Origin: Sphingopyxis sp.
GTDB lineage: Bacteria; Pseudomonadota; Alphaproteobacteria; Sphingomonadales; Sphingomonadaceae
Direction of reading: 5' to 3'
NCBI RefSeq assembly: GCF_016793825.1
Contig: NZ_JAEULM010000019.1
Span: forward strand, 186,001-250,000
DNA: 64,000 bases
Shown here: piece after piece, positions 53,007 through 61,540 of the stretch
How positions within the stretch are numbered: the first letter of the stretch is position 1
How the letters are laid out: every line of letters begins with the position of its first letter
The notes under the pieces: model-generated
The model's database searches: none
What the model saw: the letters and a program-made list of their open reading frames with translations, nothing else
Told to the model about the DNA's origin: nothing
Position numbers and translations under genes: made by a program

Positions 53007-53813
53007 TTGACCGCACACGCGCTGCCGGCGGCGCGCTGGTGGTTCGCGACCTTCCTGTTCGGCGTCGCCGTCCTGCTGTTCGGCGCTTCGCTCAGCGGCA
53101 TCTTTCCTGCCTCGGGCCATGCGGTCGAGCCCGGCTATGGTTCGCCCGTCCTCGCCTTTGAGTTCGCACGCAGCCAGGACGACCTCGTCGCGATCTTCGG
53201 TGCCGACACCGATCCGTTGCAGGTCTCACGTCTTGCAACCATGCGCAGCGGCAACGAACGCGACTATACCTATATGCTGCTTTATGCCGGCTTCCTCGCG
53301 TGCGGGCTGGTGGCGCTCTCTCGCGAACTGGGGCAGCGCCGGCTTCTTGCCGTCGTGGGCCTGCCGATCCTCGCCGCGCTTTGCGACGCTCATGAAAACT
53401 GGTTGCTCTTCGACATCCAGACAGCCTTCACGGCCGGAGATTATTCGCCGTCGATGGCCAGCCTGCCGTATCCCGTGGCGGCGAAATTCCTGTTGCTCGC
53501 GCTCACCAACGTCGCGATCGGCGCCGCGATGGCGCGCATCGGCCGTTGGTCGATGCTGGCGGGAACACTGGTCGTCGTCGCCACCGTGCCGACGGTCATG
53601 GCCGTCACCGCGCCCGAAAGCTTCGGCTGGACGCTGCTCGCCGCCATCGGCAGCGGCTGGATCGTTCTGCTCGGAACCGCCATGATCGGAACGTGGCGGG
53701 CACTGGTCCGAAAACGGCCGCTGGCCGATGCCGGCACCACGGCGCGGCAACCGCCCGCGCCGCCGATCACGGCCGCACCGCCGCGAAGGATGTTCGGTCG
53801 CCGCAAAGGCTAA
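53007..53813 (+). CDS. Multi-pass membrane protein, unknown function
   Basis: 268 residues with six or seven hydrophobic segments (about 11-33, 88-106, 113-127, 153-172, 180-198 and 210-230), and a Pro-rich, basic C-terminus (APPRRMFGRRKG). The start appears to be TTG at 53007, immediately after the zur stop, so the two are coupled. The DAHENWLLFDIQTA loop sits between helices. No family is recognised. Position suggests a link to the zinc operon, but this is weak. Confidence 0.68.
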   Translation: MTAHALPAARWWFATFLFGVAVLLFGASLSGIFPASGHAVEPGYGSPVLAFEFARSQDDLVAIFGADTDPLQVSRLATMRSGNERDYTYMLLYAGFLACGLVALSRELGQRRLLAVVGLPILAALCDAHENWLLFDIQTAFTAGDYSPSMASLPYPVAAKFLLLALTNVAIGAAMARIGRWSMLAGTLVVVATVPTVMAVTAPESFGWTLLAAIGSGWIVLLGTAMIGTWRALVRKRPLADAGTTARQPPAPPITAAPPRRMFGRRKG

Positions 53814-53886
53814 ACCCCTTTTCGTCGGGGGCCCCGAGGTCTAGGGAGGCGCGAATCCTGAAACAGGGCAAAAGGGGGCTGCACCC

Positions 53887-55410
53887 ATGAACACCGTGAT
53901 CATCCGCGAGGACGACCTCGTCGAAACCATCGCCGACGCGCTCCAGTACATCAGCTATTTCCATCCGATGGATTATATCCGCGCGCTGGCCGCCGCCTAT
54001 GAGCGCGAGGTGTCGCCCGCCGCGAAGGACGCTATGGCGCAGATCCTGTCGAACAGCCGCATGTGCGCCGAGGGGCACCGCCCGATCTGCCAGGACACGG
54101 GCATCGTCACCGTCTTCATCAAATGGGGCATGGACTGCCGCCTCGACAGCGTCCGCAGCTTGCAGCAGGTCGTCGACGAGGGGGTGCGCAAGGCGTATCT
54201 CCACCCCGACAACAAGCTGCGCGCCTCGATCCTCGCCGACCCGGCGTTCAGCCGCGTGAACACGAAGGACAACACACCCTCGGTCCTCAACGTCGAAATG
54301 GTGCCCGGCAACAAGGTCGTGATCGACGTTGCGGCAAAAGGCGGCGGCAGCGAAAACAAGTCGAAGTTCAAGATGATGAATCCGTCGGATTCGATCGTCG
54401 ACTGGGTGCTGGAAATGGTCCCGCAGATGGGTGCCGGCTGGTGTCCGCCGGGGATGCTCGGCATCGGCATCGGCGGGACCGCCGAAAAGGCGATGCTGCT
54501 GGCGAAGCAGTCGTTGATGGACCCGATCGACATGACCGAACTGCTCGCGCGCGGTCCGTCGTCGCCGATCGAAGAGCTGCGGATCGAGCTGTATGAAAAG
54601 GTCAATGCGCTCGGCATCGGGGCGCAGGGCCTCGGCGGTCTCGCCACCGTGCTCGACATCAAGATCGCCGACTGGCCGACCCATGCCGCGTCGAAACCCG
54701 TTGCGATGATCCCGAACTGCGCCGCGACGCGCCACGCCCACGTCACGCTCGACGGCAGCGGCCCGGCCTTCCTCGAACCGCCGGTGCTCGCCGACTATCC
54801 GCAGATCGACTGGAAGCCCGACCAGGCCGCCATCCGCGTCGATCTCGACAGCCTGACCCCCGACATGGTCGCGAGCTGGAAACAGGGCGACCGCATCCTC
54901 TTGAACGGCAAGATGCTCACCGGCCGCGACGCCGCGCACAAGCGTATTGCCGACATGCTGGCGAAGGGCGAGGAACTGCCTGTCGAATTCAAGGGCCGCG
55001 TTATCTATTATGTCGGCCCGGTCGATCCGGTCGGCGAGGAAATCGTCGGCCCCGCCGGCCCGACGACCGCCACGCGCATGGACAAGTTCATGGACATGAT
55101 GCTGGACCAGGGCCTGCTCGCCTGCGTCGGCAAGGCCGAGCGCGGCCCCGCCGCGACGCAGGCAATCGCGAAGCACAAGAGCGCCTATCTGATGGCGGTC
55201 GGCGGCGCCGCGTACCTCGTCGCGCGGGCGATCAAGGGCAGCAAGGTCGTCGGTTTCGCCGACCTTGGCATGGAGGCGATCTACGAATTCGAGGTCAAGG
55301 ACTTCCCCGTCACCGTCGCCGTCGACAGCGAAGGCCAGAACGTCCACGTCAACGCGCCAAAGCTGTGGCAAAAACGGATCGCCGACGAGGGGTTGCTGGA
55401 AAAGGCGTGA
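53887..55410 (+). CDS. fumA: Class I fumarate hydratase (4Fe-4S)
   Basis: 507 residues. It hydrates fumarate to malate in the TCA cycle, using an oxygen-sensitive Fe-S cluster. Diagnostic blocks are GHRPICQDTGIVTVFIKWGM (cluster Cys), VAAKGGGSENKSKFKMMNPS, PPGMLGIGIGGTAEKAMLLA and the C-terminal half with MVASWKQGDRILLNGKMLTG. It starts at ATG 53887, after a GGGGG run. It is the class I rather than the FumC class. Neighbours do not suggest an operon. Confidence 0.95.
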   Translation: MNTVIIREDDLVETIADALQYISYFHPMDYIRALAAAYEREVSPAAKDAMAQILSNSRMCAEGHRPICQDTGIVTVFIKWGMDCRLDSVRSLQQVVDEGVRKAYLHPDNKLRASILADPAFSRVNTKDNTPSVLNVEMVPGNKVVIDVAAKGGGSENKSKFKMMNPSDSIVDWVLEMVPQMGAGWCPPGMLGIGIGGTAEKAMLLAKQSLMDPIDMTELLARGPSSPIEELRIELYEKVNALGIGAQGLGGLATVLDIKIADWPTHAASKPVAMIPNCAATRHAHVTLDGSGPAFLEPPVLADYPQIDWKPDQAAIRVDLDSLTPDMVASWKQGDRILLNGKMLTGRDAAHKRIADMLAKGEELPVEFKGRVIYYVGPVDPVGEEIVGPAGPTTATRMDKFMDMMLDQGLLACVGKAERGPAATQAIAKHKSAYLMAVGGAAYLVARAIKGSKVVGFADLGMEAIYEFEVKDFPVTVAVDSEGQNVHVNAPKLWQKRIADEGLLEKA

Positions 55411-55461
55411 ACCCCGCGGGCCGTGCCCAACTCGATCGCACACTTCGCTTCCAACTAAACC

Positions 55462-55544
55462 CGTCACCCCGGCGAAGGCCGGGGCCCCGCCCTCTCGACC
55501 AGGTGCATCCGGAACGGCGAGATCCCGGCCTCCGCCGGGATGAC
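55462..55544. repeat. REP-like pair upstream of the GIY-YIG gene
   Basis: Two hairpins: CGTCACCCCGGCGAAGGCCG near 55462-55484, and GATCCCGGCCTCCGCCGGGA (55521-55540) followed by TGACG. The second one recurs downstream of the gene at 55871-55894. Confidence 0.8.
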
Positions 55545-55565
55545 GATGCGGGATAGGGTTACGCC

Positions 55566-55856
55566 ATGCGCCAACCCTGCACCTATATTCTTACGAATCG
55601 CAGCAATCAGCTCTTCTACATCGGTGTCACCAGCGACATCGCGGCGCGCATAACGCAGCATCGCGCTGGCGAAGGCTCTTCACATTGCCGCCGCTATAAT
55701 ATCTACAAGCTCGTCCATGCCGAGTTTCACGCGACCATGCACGAAGCCATCGCCCGCGAAAAGGCGCTGAAGGAATGGCATCGCGAGTGGAAGAGACGAC
55801 TAATCACCGAGAGCAATCCGGAGTGGGAGGATTTGTTCGACAAGCTGTTGGGTTGA
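55566..55856 (+). CDS. GIY-YIG nuclease-superfamily small protein
   Basis: 96 residues. The GIY-YIG motif is CTYILTNRSNQLFYIGVTSD with Arg in IAARITQHRAG, and the later EAIAREKALKEWHREWKRRL is the usual basic helix. It resembles the small UPF0213-type GIY-YIG proteins that occur in many copies in sphingomonad genomes. It is bracketed by near-identical palindromic repeats. Nuclease activity is predicted from the family, not shown. There is no clear RBS before the ATG at 55566. Confidence 0.85.
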   Translation: MRQPCTYILTNRSNQLFYIGVTSDIAARITQHRAGEGSSHCRRYNIYKLVHAEFHATMHEAIAREKALKEWHREWKRRLITESNPEWEDLFDKLLG

Positions 55857-55870
55857 TGCATAACTGGCGA

Positions 55871-55894
55871 GATCCCGGCGTTCGCCGGGATGAC
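55871..55894. repeat. REP-like palindrome downstream of the GIY-YIG gene
   Basis: GATCCCGGCGTTCGCCGGGATGAC, preceded by GGCGA as in the upstream copy. It forms a direct repeat with 55521-55544 around the gene. Confidence 0.82.
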
Positions 55895-55912
55895 GGTGGA
55901 GGGGGCCGGGCA

Positions 55913-56404
55913 ATGGCGAAGATCGGAAAAATCGACCTCTACTCCCCCCTCCCGCCCGAAGAGATCGCGCGCAAGCTGAAGGCGATCATGGACGATCCGA
56001 TGACGGGCGCAAAGGCGCGCGTCTATGGCAATGGCAGCCAGTATGACATGACGCTGCGCTATGCGCGGCGGAACGTGCAGAATGTGATGGCGCCGCAGCT
56101 CGATGCGACGATGGAGCCCCGTGGCGGGGGCACCCGGATCAGCGGTACGATCGGGCGGACGACCGCCGGGCGGTTGTTTCCGGTCTTCTGGTTCGGATTT
56201 CTGTCGCTGTTCGTGATCGTCGGCGTGGTGGTCGCCTGGTTCGTTCCCGACGCTATTCTGTTCGGCGCCATCTTTGCCGGCATTCCGATCCTGATGATGA
56301 TATTGGGCGGCGTCGCCTTTCGGGCCGGCGGCGAGGGAGAGGATGACAAGGCCGAAATCCTCGCCTTCCTCCGCCGCGAACTCGGCGCGACACCGGCCGT
56401 CTAG
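55913..56404 (+). CDS. Small membrane protein of unknown function
   Basis: 163 residues. The first 95 are soluble (PEEIARKLKAIMDDPM; a Gly-rich PRGGGTRISGTIGRTTAG), then two hydrophobic segments (about 96-118 and 122-140) and a soluble tail (DKAEILAFLRRELGA). The start at 55913 has GGGGCCGGG upstream; the longer frame to 55775 runs through the repeat. It converges with the SDR gene, overlapping it by 4 bases. No family recognised. Confidence 0.75.
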   Translation: MAKIGKIDLYSPLPPEEIARKLKAIMDDPMTGAKARVYGNGSQYDMTLRYARRNVQNVMAPQLDATMEPRGGGTRISGTIGRTTAGRLFPVFWFGFLSLFVIVGVVVAWFVPDAILFGAIFAGIPILMMILGGVAFRAGGEGEDDKAEILAFLRRELGATPAV

Positions 56405-57210
56405 CCCCCGGCGCGCATCCGTTCGACGAACAGCGCGACGTCCATCGCATCGTCACCCGGTTCGCGCGGCGCAAAGCGGGCATAGGCCGCATAGGCCTCG
56501 GCCCAGCGCTCCTCCATCCGCACGACATTATAGGGGTGGCTGACGAGGTAGAACTGCCCCGCTTCCATCTGCGGCACGATACGGTCCGCGAAAGCGTCGG
56601 CTTCCATCGCGGGGGCGGCATGCCGCGTCATCTCGGATTTGACCCAGCCGGGGATGATCACACCGACCTCCACGTTCGGCGACGCCTCGTTGCGCAGCGT
56701 GTCCATCAGGCCGACGACGGCGTGCTTGCTGGCGACATAGATGCCGCCGTTCCGGCGCACCGCGTTGAACAAGCCGTTCTCCGACGCGGTGGCATAGATC
56801 GCCGACGGCAGGCCGTCGTCGCGGAAGCGCCGGCCGAAGGTGCGAACGCTGTTCCACACGCCCCAGAAATTGACCTCCATCAGCGCGCGAGCAGCGGCAG
56901 CGTCGGTATCGAGTATCTCCGTCCGCACCCCGCCGACCCCGGCGTTGGCGATGATCGCATCGGCGCGGCCATGTTCAGCCCAGGCGAAGTCGGCGAGCGC
57001 CTCGATCGCCGCTGCGTCGGTGACATCGCCCGCGAACGCGCGTGCATCGACTCCGCACGCGCCAAGCGCGTCGACGGCCTCGGCCAGCTTGTCCTCACGC
57101 GGTTCGAACAGGATGATCCGCGCCCCCGCGCCGCCGATCCGTTTCGCCAGCGCAAAACCGATACCCGTCGCACCCCCTGTGATCACGACGCTTTTGCCCG
57201 TAAAGTCCAT
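56401..57210 (-). CDS. Short-chain dehydrogenase/reductase
   Basis: 269 residues, Rossmann fold. The cofactor motif is VVITGGATGIGFALAKRIGG, with ANAGVGG later and the catalytic Tyr-Lys pair in GGIYVASKHAVVG; a Ser precedes it (ATASENG). The end of strand 2 (LFEPREDK) has no Asp, suggesting NADP(H). ATG at 57210 (MDFTGKSVVITGG). It may be a ketone or alcohol oxidoreductase; the substrate is not predictable. It is divergent from trmO. Confidence 0.9.
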   Translation of the reverse strand: MDFTGKSVVITGGATGIGFALAKRIGGAGARIILFEPREDKLAEAVDALGACGVDARAFAGDVTDAAAIEALADFAWAEHGRADAIIANAGVGGVRTEILDTDAAAARALMEVNFWGVWNSVRTFGRRFRDDGLPSAIYATASENGLFNAVRRNGGIYVASKHAVVGLMDTLRNEASPNVEVGVIIPGWVKSEMTRHAAPAMEADAFADRIVPQMEAGQFYLVSHPYNVVRMEERWAEAYAAYARFAPREPGDDAMDVALFVERMRAGG

Positions 57211-57282
57211 GGCGCCTCTCCTTCCTTGCAAGGCTAGGCGCGCTGCGCCATCACCGTCAATCGCAGCAGCAGGGAGCGGCCG

Positions 57283-57753
57283 TTGACCTATACCCTTGTC
57301 CCCATCGGTCACGTCCGTGGCGGCCGAGCCGAAGCGATCGACGACGACTGGGGCGCCAGCCGCGCCCGGATCGAACTGGATTCCGATCGCTTTGCGCCTG
57401 ACGCGCTGGCCGGGCTTGGCGACTTCAGCCACGCCGAAGTCATCTTTCTCTTCGACAAGGTGCCCGACGAAAAGATCGAAAGCGGCGCGCGCCATCCGCG
57501 CAGTCGCACCGACTGGCCGCTCGTCGGGATCTTCGCGCAGCGCGGCAAGAATCGCCCCAATCGCATCGGCCTCACGACCTGCCGGATTGTCGCGGTAGAC
57601 GGGCGGAGCGTTGACGTCGAAGGTCTCGATGCAATCGACGGCACGCCGGTACTCGACATCAAGCCGGTGATGGTGGAGTTTCTTCCGCGTGGGGATGTGC
57701 GACAGCCCGACTGGTCGCATGAATTGATGCAGGGATATTGGGTCAAACCGTAA
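57283..57753 (+). CDS. trmO: tRNA (N6-threonylcarbamoyladenosine37-N6) methyltransferase TrmO
   Basis: 156 residues, TsaA/TrmO family. It adds a methyl group to ct6A/t6A at position 37 of some tRNAs using SAM. Diagnostic pieces are the beta start YTLVPIGHVRGGRAEAIDDD, the HAEVIFLFDKVP strand, RHPRSRTDWPLVGIFAQRGK, and PNRIGLTTCRIVAVDGRSV. The start is TTG at 57283 with AGGGAG 6 bases upstream, a good match that decides the start. It ends 22 bases before the M20-type gene. Confidence 0.9.
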   Translation: MTYTLVPIGHVRGGRAEAIDDDWGASRARIELDSDRFAPDALAGLGDFSHAEVIFLFDKVPDEKIESGARHPRSRTDWPLVGIFAQRGKNRPNRIGLTTCRIVAVDGRSVDVEGLDAIDGTPVLDIKPVMVEFLPRGDVRQPDWSHELMQGYWVKP

Positions 57754-57775
57754 CGACAGCGAAAAGGGGTTCATC

Positions 57776-59320
57776 ATGCGCGACGACGATCAGGCTTTCC
57801 AGACGATGTTCGAACGGCGCGGCCTGTTGCGCGGGGCGGCGATGCTCGGCGCCGGCGCCGCCGTGATGAGCCCGCTTCCCGCACTCGCCGCAAGCAGCCA
57901 GACCGCGGCCATCCGCAAGGCGGCCGAGGCCGGCAAGGAGGCTTCGGTCAAGCGGCTGCGCGACTGGATCGCCTTCCCCTCGATCGCGGCCGAAAACCGC
58001 AACATGCCCGAAGGCGCCGCCTATATGGCCGAGCTGGCGAAGGATGCGGGCTTCACCAATGTCGAAATCGTCCCGACCGACGGCCATCCCGGCGTGTTCG
58101 GAACGATCGACGTCGGCGCGAAGCGAACGCTCGGCATCTATTTCATGTATGATGTGAAGCAGTTCGACCCGGCCGAATGGTCGTCGCCCCCGCTGGAAGG
58201 AAAGATGGTCGACAAACCGGGTTTCGGCATGTCGATCGTCGGTCGCGGCGCGGTGAACCAGAAGGGGCCGGAGGCGACCTTCCTTGCCGCGCTTCACGCG
58301 ATCCGCGCGGCCAAGGCGAAGCTGCCCGTGAACATCGTGCTCGTGTGCGAAGGCGAAGAGGAGATCGGCTCGCCGCACTTCCGCCAGGTCGCGACCAAGC
58401 CCAACGTCCTCGCCGCGCTGAAGAAATGCGACGGCATCTTCATCCCCTTCGCCTCGCAGGACAAGACCGGCGCGGTCGATGTCAATCTGGGGTCGAAGGG
58501 CATCATCGAGCTCGAACTGATCGCAAGCGGAGAAAAATGGGGTCGCGGGCCGAAGGGTGATGTCCACTCCAGCCTCAAGGCGATGATCGACTCGCCCGCC
58601 TGGCGGCTGGTGCAGGCGCTCCAGACGCTCGTCACCCCCGACGGCAACACGCCGGCGATCGAAGGCTGGTTCGAAAATGTCCGCCCGCTCACCGACCGTG
58701 AGAAGGCGCTGATCCGCGAAGCCGCGAAAGGCGCCGACGAAGCGGCCGACAAGGCGGCGCTCGGCGTCAACGTCTGGATCGACAATCTCCAATACGACGA
58801 CGCGCTGATCCGCCTCGCACAGGAGCCGACCGTCAATATCGAGGGTCTGGTCGCGGGCTATACCGGTCCCGGCGGCAAGACCGTCCTCCCCGGCCGCGCG
58901 GTGGCGAAACTCGACCTTCGCCTCGTCCCCAACCAGACGCGCGCCGAGGCCGAGAGAAAGCTCCGCGCGCATCTCGACAAACATGGGTTCACCGATGTCG
59001 AGATGAATGTGTCGGGCGGATACGACCCGACCGAAGTGGCCGAGGACAGCCGGCTCGTCCGCACCGAGCTCGCGACGTACAAGACGCTGGGCGTGAAGGC
59101 GAACCTCAACGCGCGGCTGGCGGGCAGTTGGCCCGGCGCGACCTTCACCGCGCCGCCGGTTTCGATCCCCGCGGCGCATTTCGGAATCGGGCACGGATCG
59201 GGGGCGCATGCGCCGAACGAATATTATCTGATCGATTCGACCAATCCGAAGGTCGCGGGAATGGTCGATGCCACGATGGGCTTTGTCGAGTTTCTCTATA
59301 CGCTCGCCGCGATCAAGTGA
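57776..59320 (+). CDS. M20-family peptidase-like protein with missing metal ligands
   Basis: 514 residues with a Tat-type signal (FERRGLLRGAAMLGAGAAVM). The overall M20 fold and the catalytic-Glu motif CEGEEEIGSPHF are present, and GPKGDVHSSLKAM and GSGAHAPNEYYLID keep their His residues. But the first zinc-ligand His is Met124 (YFMYDVKQF), the bridging Asp is Asn161 (GRGAVNQKGP), and the third-ligand Asp region reads IFIPFASQDKTG without that Asp. It may be inactive or use another mechanism. RBS AAGGGG. Located in the periplasm if exported. Confidence 0.87.
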   Translation: MRDDDQAFQTMFERRGLLRGAAMLGAGAAVMSPLPALAASSQTAAIRKAAEAGKEASVKRLRDWIAFPSIAAENRNMPEGAAYMAELAKDAGFTNVEIVPTDGHPGVFGTIDVGAKRTLGIYFMYDVKQFDPAEWSSPPLEGKMVDKPGFGMSIVGRGAVNQKGPEATFLAALHAIRAAKAKLPVNIVLVCEGEEEIGSPHFRQVATKPNVLAALKKCDGIFIPFASQDKTGAVDVNLGSKGIIELELIASGEKWGRGPKGDVHSSLKAMIDSPAWRLVQALQTLVTPDGNTPAIEGWFENVRPLTDREKALIREAAKGADEAADKAALGVNVWIDNLQYDDALIRLAQEPTVNIEGLVAGYTGPGGKTVLPGRAVAKLDLRLVPNQTRAEAERKLRAHLDKHGFTDVEMNVSGGYDPTEVAEDSRLVRTELATYKTLGVKANLNARLAGSWPGATFTAPPVSIPAAHFGIGHGSGAHAPNEYYLIDSTNPKVAGMVDATMGFVEFLYTLAAIK

Positions 59321-59340
59321 GCGACGAAGAGAGGTATGCC

Positions 59341-59775
59341 ATGATGAAGAAATTTCGAGGCATCGCCTTGGTCGCAGCCTTCGGCCTGCTCGCAGCCGCG
59401 CCATCGGGAGCATTCGCCGGCGATTCGTTGTCGGATATGCTCAGCGGAAAATCGGCGATGAAGGGGAAGAAGCTGCAGAAGGCGATCGAGGAGGCCGACG
59501 CACATCCACTCGGCAGCGAACAGAATCCGGTACGCGTCGAAATGCCGCCGGGCCAGATCGCCTATCTGAGATCGCTTCGTTGCAGCGACGGCAAGCCACC
59601 CCGGTTCGGCCGCGTCGGCAATTTCGGCATCGGCATCTTCGGCAGTATCGTCGATGGCTATGATGTGCGCTGCGAGGGCAGCGAGCCCGCGCAGACTATG
59701 GTCTATATGGACATGTATCACGCCGGCCATATCGAGAGCCGACCGGTGCCCGGTTTTACGATCGGCACCGACTGA
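59341..59775 (+). CDS. Small exported protein, unknown function
   Basis: 144 residues with a signal peptide (FRGIALVAAFGLLAAAPSGA; mature from about residue 27). The mature part has ENPVRV-like QNPVRVEMPPGQIAYLRSLR with two cysteines (LRCSDGK and DVRCEGS), consistent with one disulfide. It lies 20 bases after the M20-type gene and shares one base with the next start, so it is part of the same transcript. No family is recognised. The start ATGATG at 59341 has GAGAGG upstream. Confidence 0.75.
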   Translation: MMKKFRGIALVAAFGLLAAAPSGAFAGDSLSDMLSGKSAMKGKKLQKAIEEADAHPLGSEQNPVRVEMPPGQIAYLRSLRCSDGKPPRFGRVGNFGIGIFGSIVDGYDVRCEGSEPAQTMVYMDMYHAGHIESRPVPGFTIGTD

Positions 59776-60239
59776 TGACGAGCGGGCTGAACGGCGTCGC
59801 GCATGTGATCCTGACGGCGGGCGACTTTGCTCGCTCGACGGCCTTCTGGCGCGATGTCATCGGCTATCTCGGGCTCAAGACGGTCCTGGACAGCGAACAT
59901 ATGCTCTATGGCGTCGGCGGCCGCACCGCCATTGGCATCCGCACGCCCAGCCCCGAACATGCCGGCAAGCGCTTCGATCAGGGCGCGCCCGGATTGCATC
60001 ATGCGTGCTTTCGGATGCGCGACCGCGCGGCAGTCGACGCGATCCATGACTTCCTGAAGGACCGGGGCGACATCCATATCATCCACGGCCCGCAGGAAGA
60101 ACCCTGGGCGCCCGGTTATTATTCGATCCTGTTCGAGGATCCCGACGGCATCCGCATGGAATTAAACCATGTCCCCGGTGCGGGCCTGCTCGTCGACGGC
60201 GAAGAGATCGGCGGTGCCGACGCCTTCGACGGCAGCTAG
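59775..60239 (+). CDS. VOC-superfamily (glyoxalase/dioxygenase-like) protein
   Basis: 154 residues. It opens LNGVAHVILTAGDFARSTAF with the first His ligand, continues GLHHACFRMRDR with a second, and ends SILFEDPDGIRMELNHVP with the Glu ligand, so the metal site of the VOC fold looks complete. It may be a glyoxalase or aromatic ring-cleavage-type enzyme. Its start overlaps the preceding stop by 1 base (TGATG). Its TAG stop is part of CTAG, which also supplies the stop of the converging gene. Confidence 0.83.
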   Translation: MTSGLNGVAHVILTAGDFARSTAFWRDVIGYLGLKTVLDSEHMLYGVGGRTAIGIRTPSPEHAGKRFDQGAPGLHHACFRMRDRAAVDAIHDFLKDRGDIHIIHGPQEEPWAPGYYSILFEDPDGIRMELNHVPGAGLLVDGEEIGGADAFDGS

Positions 60240-61414
60240 AATCCATACACGAGCGTGAAGCGCGTCAGCGTGTCGACCTTCTCGATCCCCGGTGGCGGGT
60301 TGCTGTCGATCTCGGCCGAATAGGCGATGCGCGCCGACAGCGCGCCGGTCAGCTTGGCATTGAGCGCGGTGAGCGAACTCGCTGTCGTGTTGCGTTCGCC
60401 GACGATCGTCGAGGCGACCTGCGTCAGCCGGATCGTCGGCGACAATTGCCAGCCGAAGTCGAGCCCCGCGAGCGCGTTTATCTCGCTCTCGTTCCGCCCG
60501 CTCGTGAAATCGGTCTGGCGCCACGTCGGGCCACCCTTCAGGCTGAGCGACAGGGTCTCGCTGTCGATCATCTTGTAGCCAAGGCCGGCGGAGAGATTCC
60601 AGCGCGCATCATAGCCGAGAATACGGTCCTGTTCCCAGCGGCCGAGTCCGTAGGCGAAACCGCGGTCGCTGAACTTGTACTGCGGTTCGGCCTCGACCAC
60701 GAAACGCTCGACCGAGGTCCGGCCGTTGGTGCGCTGATAATCGGCCTGCGCGCGAACCTTGTAATCCCATTCGAGGCCCTTGCGCGCCAGCGCAAGTCCG
60801 GCGCTGAGGCCCTTTGAGCGTGTATTGCCCGTGGCGAGCGATGCACCGATCTGCCCCTCGCCCTTCCAGTTCTGCCAGATCTTCGCCGCCGCCAGCTTCG
60901 CCCGCGCCGCAGCCGCCGCCTCGTCCCGGATCCGTTGCCGTTCGGCGCGATAGGCGACCACCCGCGCCTCGATCTCGGCCGCCTGATCGGGATTCGTTTC
61001 CTTGGCCAGCTTGGCCACCGCCTCGACATCGCCATCCTTGCCGCTGGCGATGGCGGCGGCGAGCATCTCGCCCACCGGGTCGGGCGGTGCGGCCAGGGGG
61101 CTCGCGCTCCGGTGATAGGCTATCAGCGCGTCAAGCTCGCCAAGGCTCGCCGGATTGGCCATCCGCGCATATTTGACCACCGCTTCGACATCGGCATCCT
61201 CGCCGCTCGCGAAGGCGGCGTCGATCATCGCGCGCACCGCGTCGGGCAAGGGCGGATCGGCCGGCACGAGCATTGTCGGAATCGGACCCATCAGCACCGG
61301 ATCGACAAGCGCCGGGTTCGGCTGGGTCGGATTGATCGGCTCCTGCGCCGCATGAACCGGCCCGGCGGCGAGCACAAACAGGCCGAGAGCGGCGAGGCGT
61401 GGGACAAAGGTCAT
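60236..61414 (-). CDS. DUF481 outer-membrane protein with tandem helical repeat
   Basis: 392 residues with a signal peptide (RLAALGLFVLAAGPVHA). Residues about 60-155 hold two similar helical units (MIDAAFASGEDADVEAVVKY and MLAAAIASGKDGDVEAVAKL), then a charged linker rich in Ala/Arg. The C-terminal DUF481 barrel (GEGQIGASLATGNTRSKGLS onwards) ends in FTLVYGF, a terminal Phe typical of outer-membrane beta-barrels. It may handle lipid or small-molecule transport; no function is known. ATG at 61414 with AAGGAA upstream. Confidence 0.85.
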   Translation of the reverse strand: MTFVPRLAALGLFVLAAGPVHAAQEPINPTQPNPALVDPVLMGPIPTMLVPADPPLPDAVRAMIDAAFASGEDADVEAVVKYARMANPASLGELDALIAYHRSASPLAAPPDPVGEMLAAAIASGKDGDVEAVAKLAKETNPDQAAEIEARVVAYRAERQRIRDEAAAAARAKLAAAKIWQNWKGEGQIGASLATGNTRSKGLSAGLALARKGLEWDYKVRAQADYQRTNGRTSVERFVVEAEPQYKFSDRGFAYGLGRWEQDRILGYDARWNLSAGLGYKMIDSETLSLSLKGGPTWRQTDFTSGRNESEINALAGLDFGWQLSPTIRLTQVASTIVGERNTTASSLTALNAKLTGALSARIAYSAEIDSNPPPGIEKVDTLTRFTLVYGF

Positions 61415-61540
61415 CGAAGGTTCCTTCTTCGGGGGACCGGATTCGTTCGATCGGGGTCGGCGCGCCCCACGCCACATCCCCGCCGCCCATAGCCCGAAAG
61501 ACGCTGGCATTTCCACCCCGACTGCCCCATCTGCAGACCC

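Noticed and set aside
53767-55467. 566-codon antisense frame opposite fumA
   Set aside because: Mirror frame of a class I fumarase gene.
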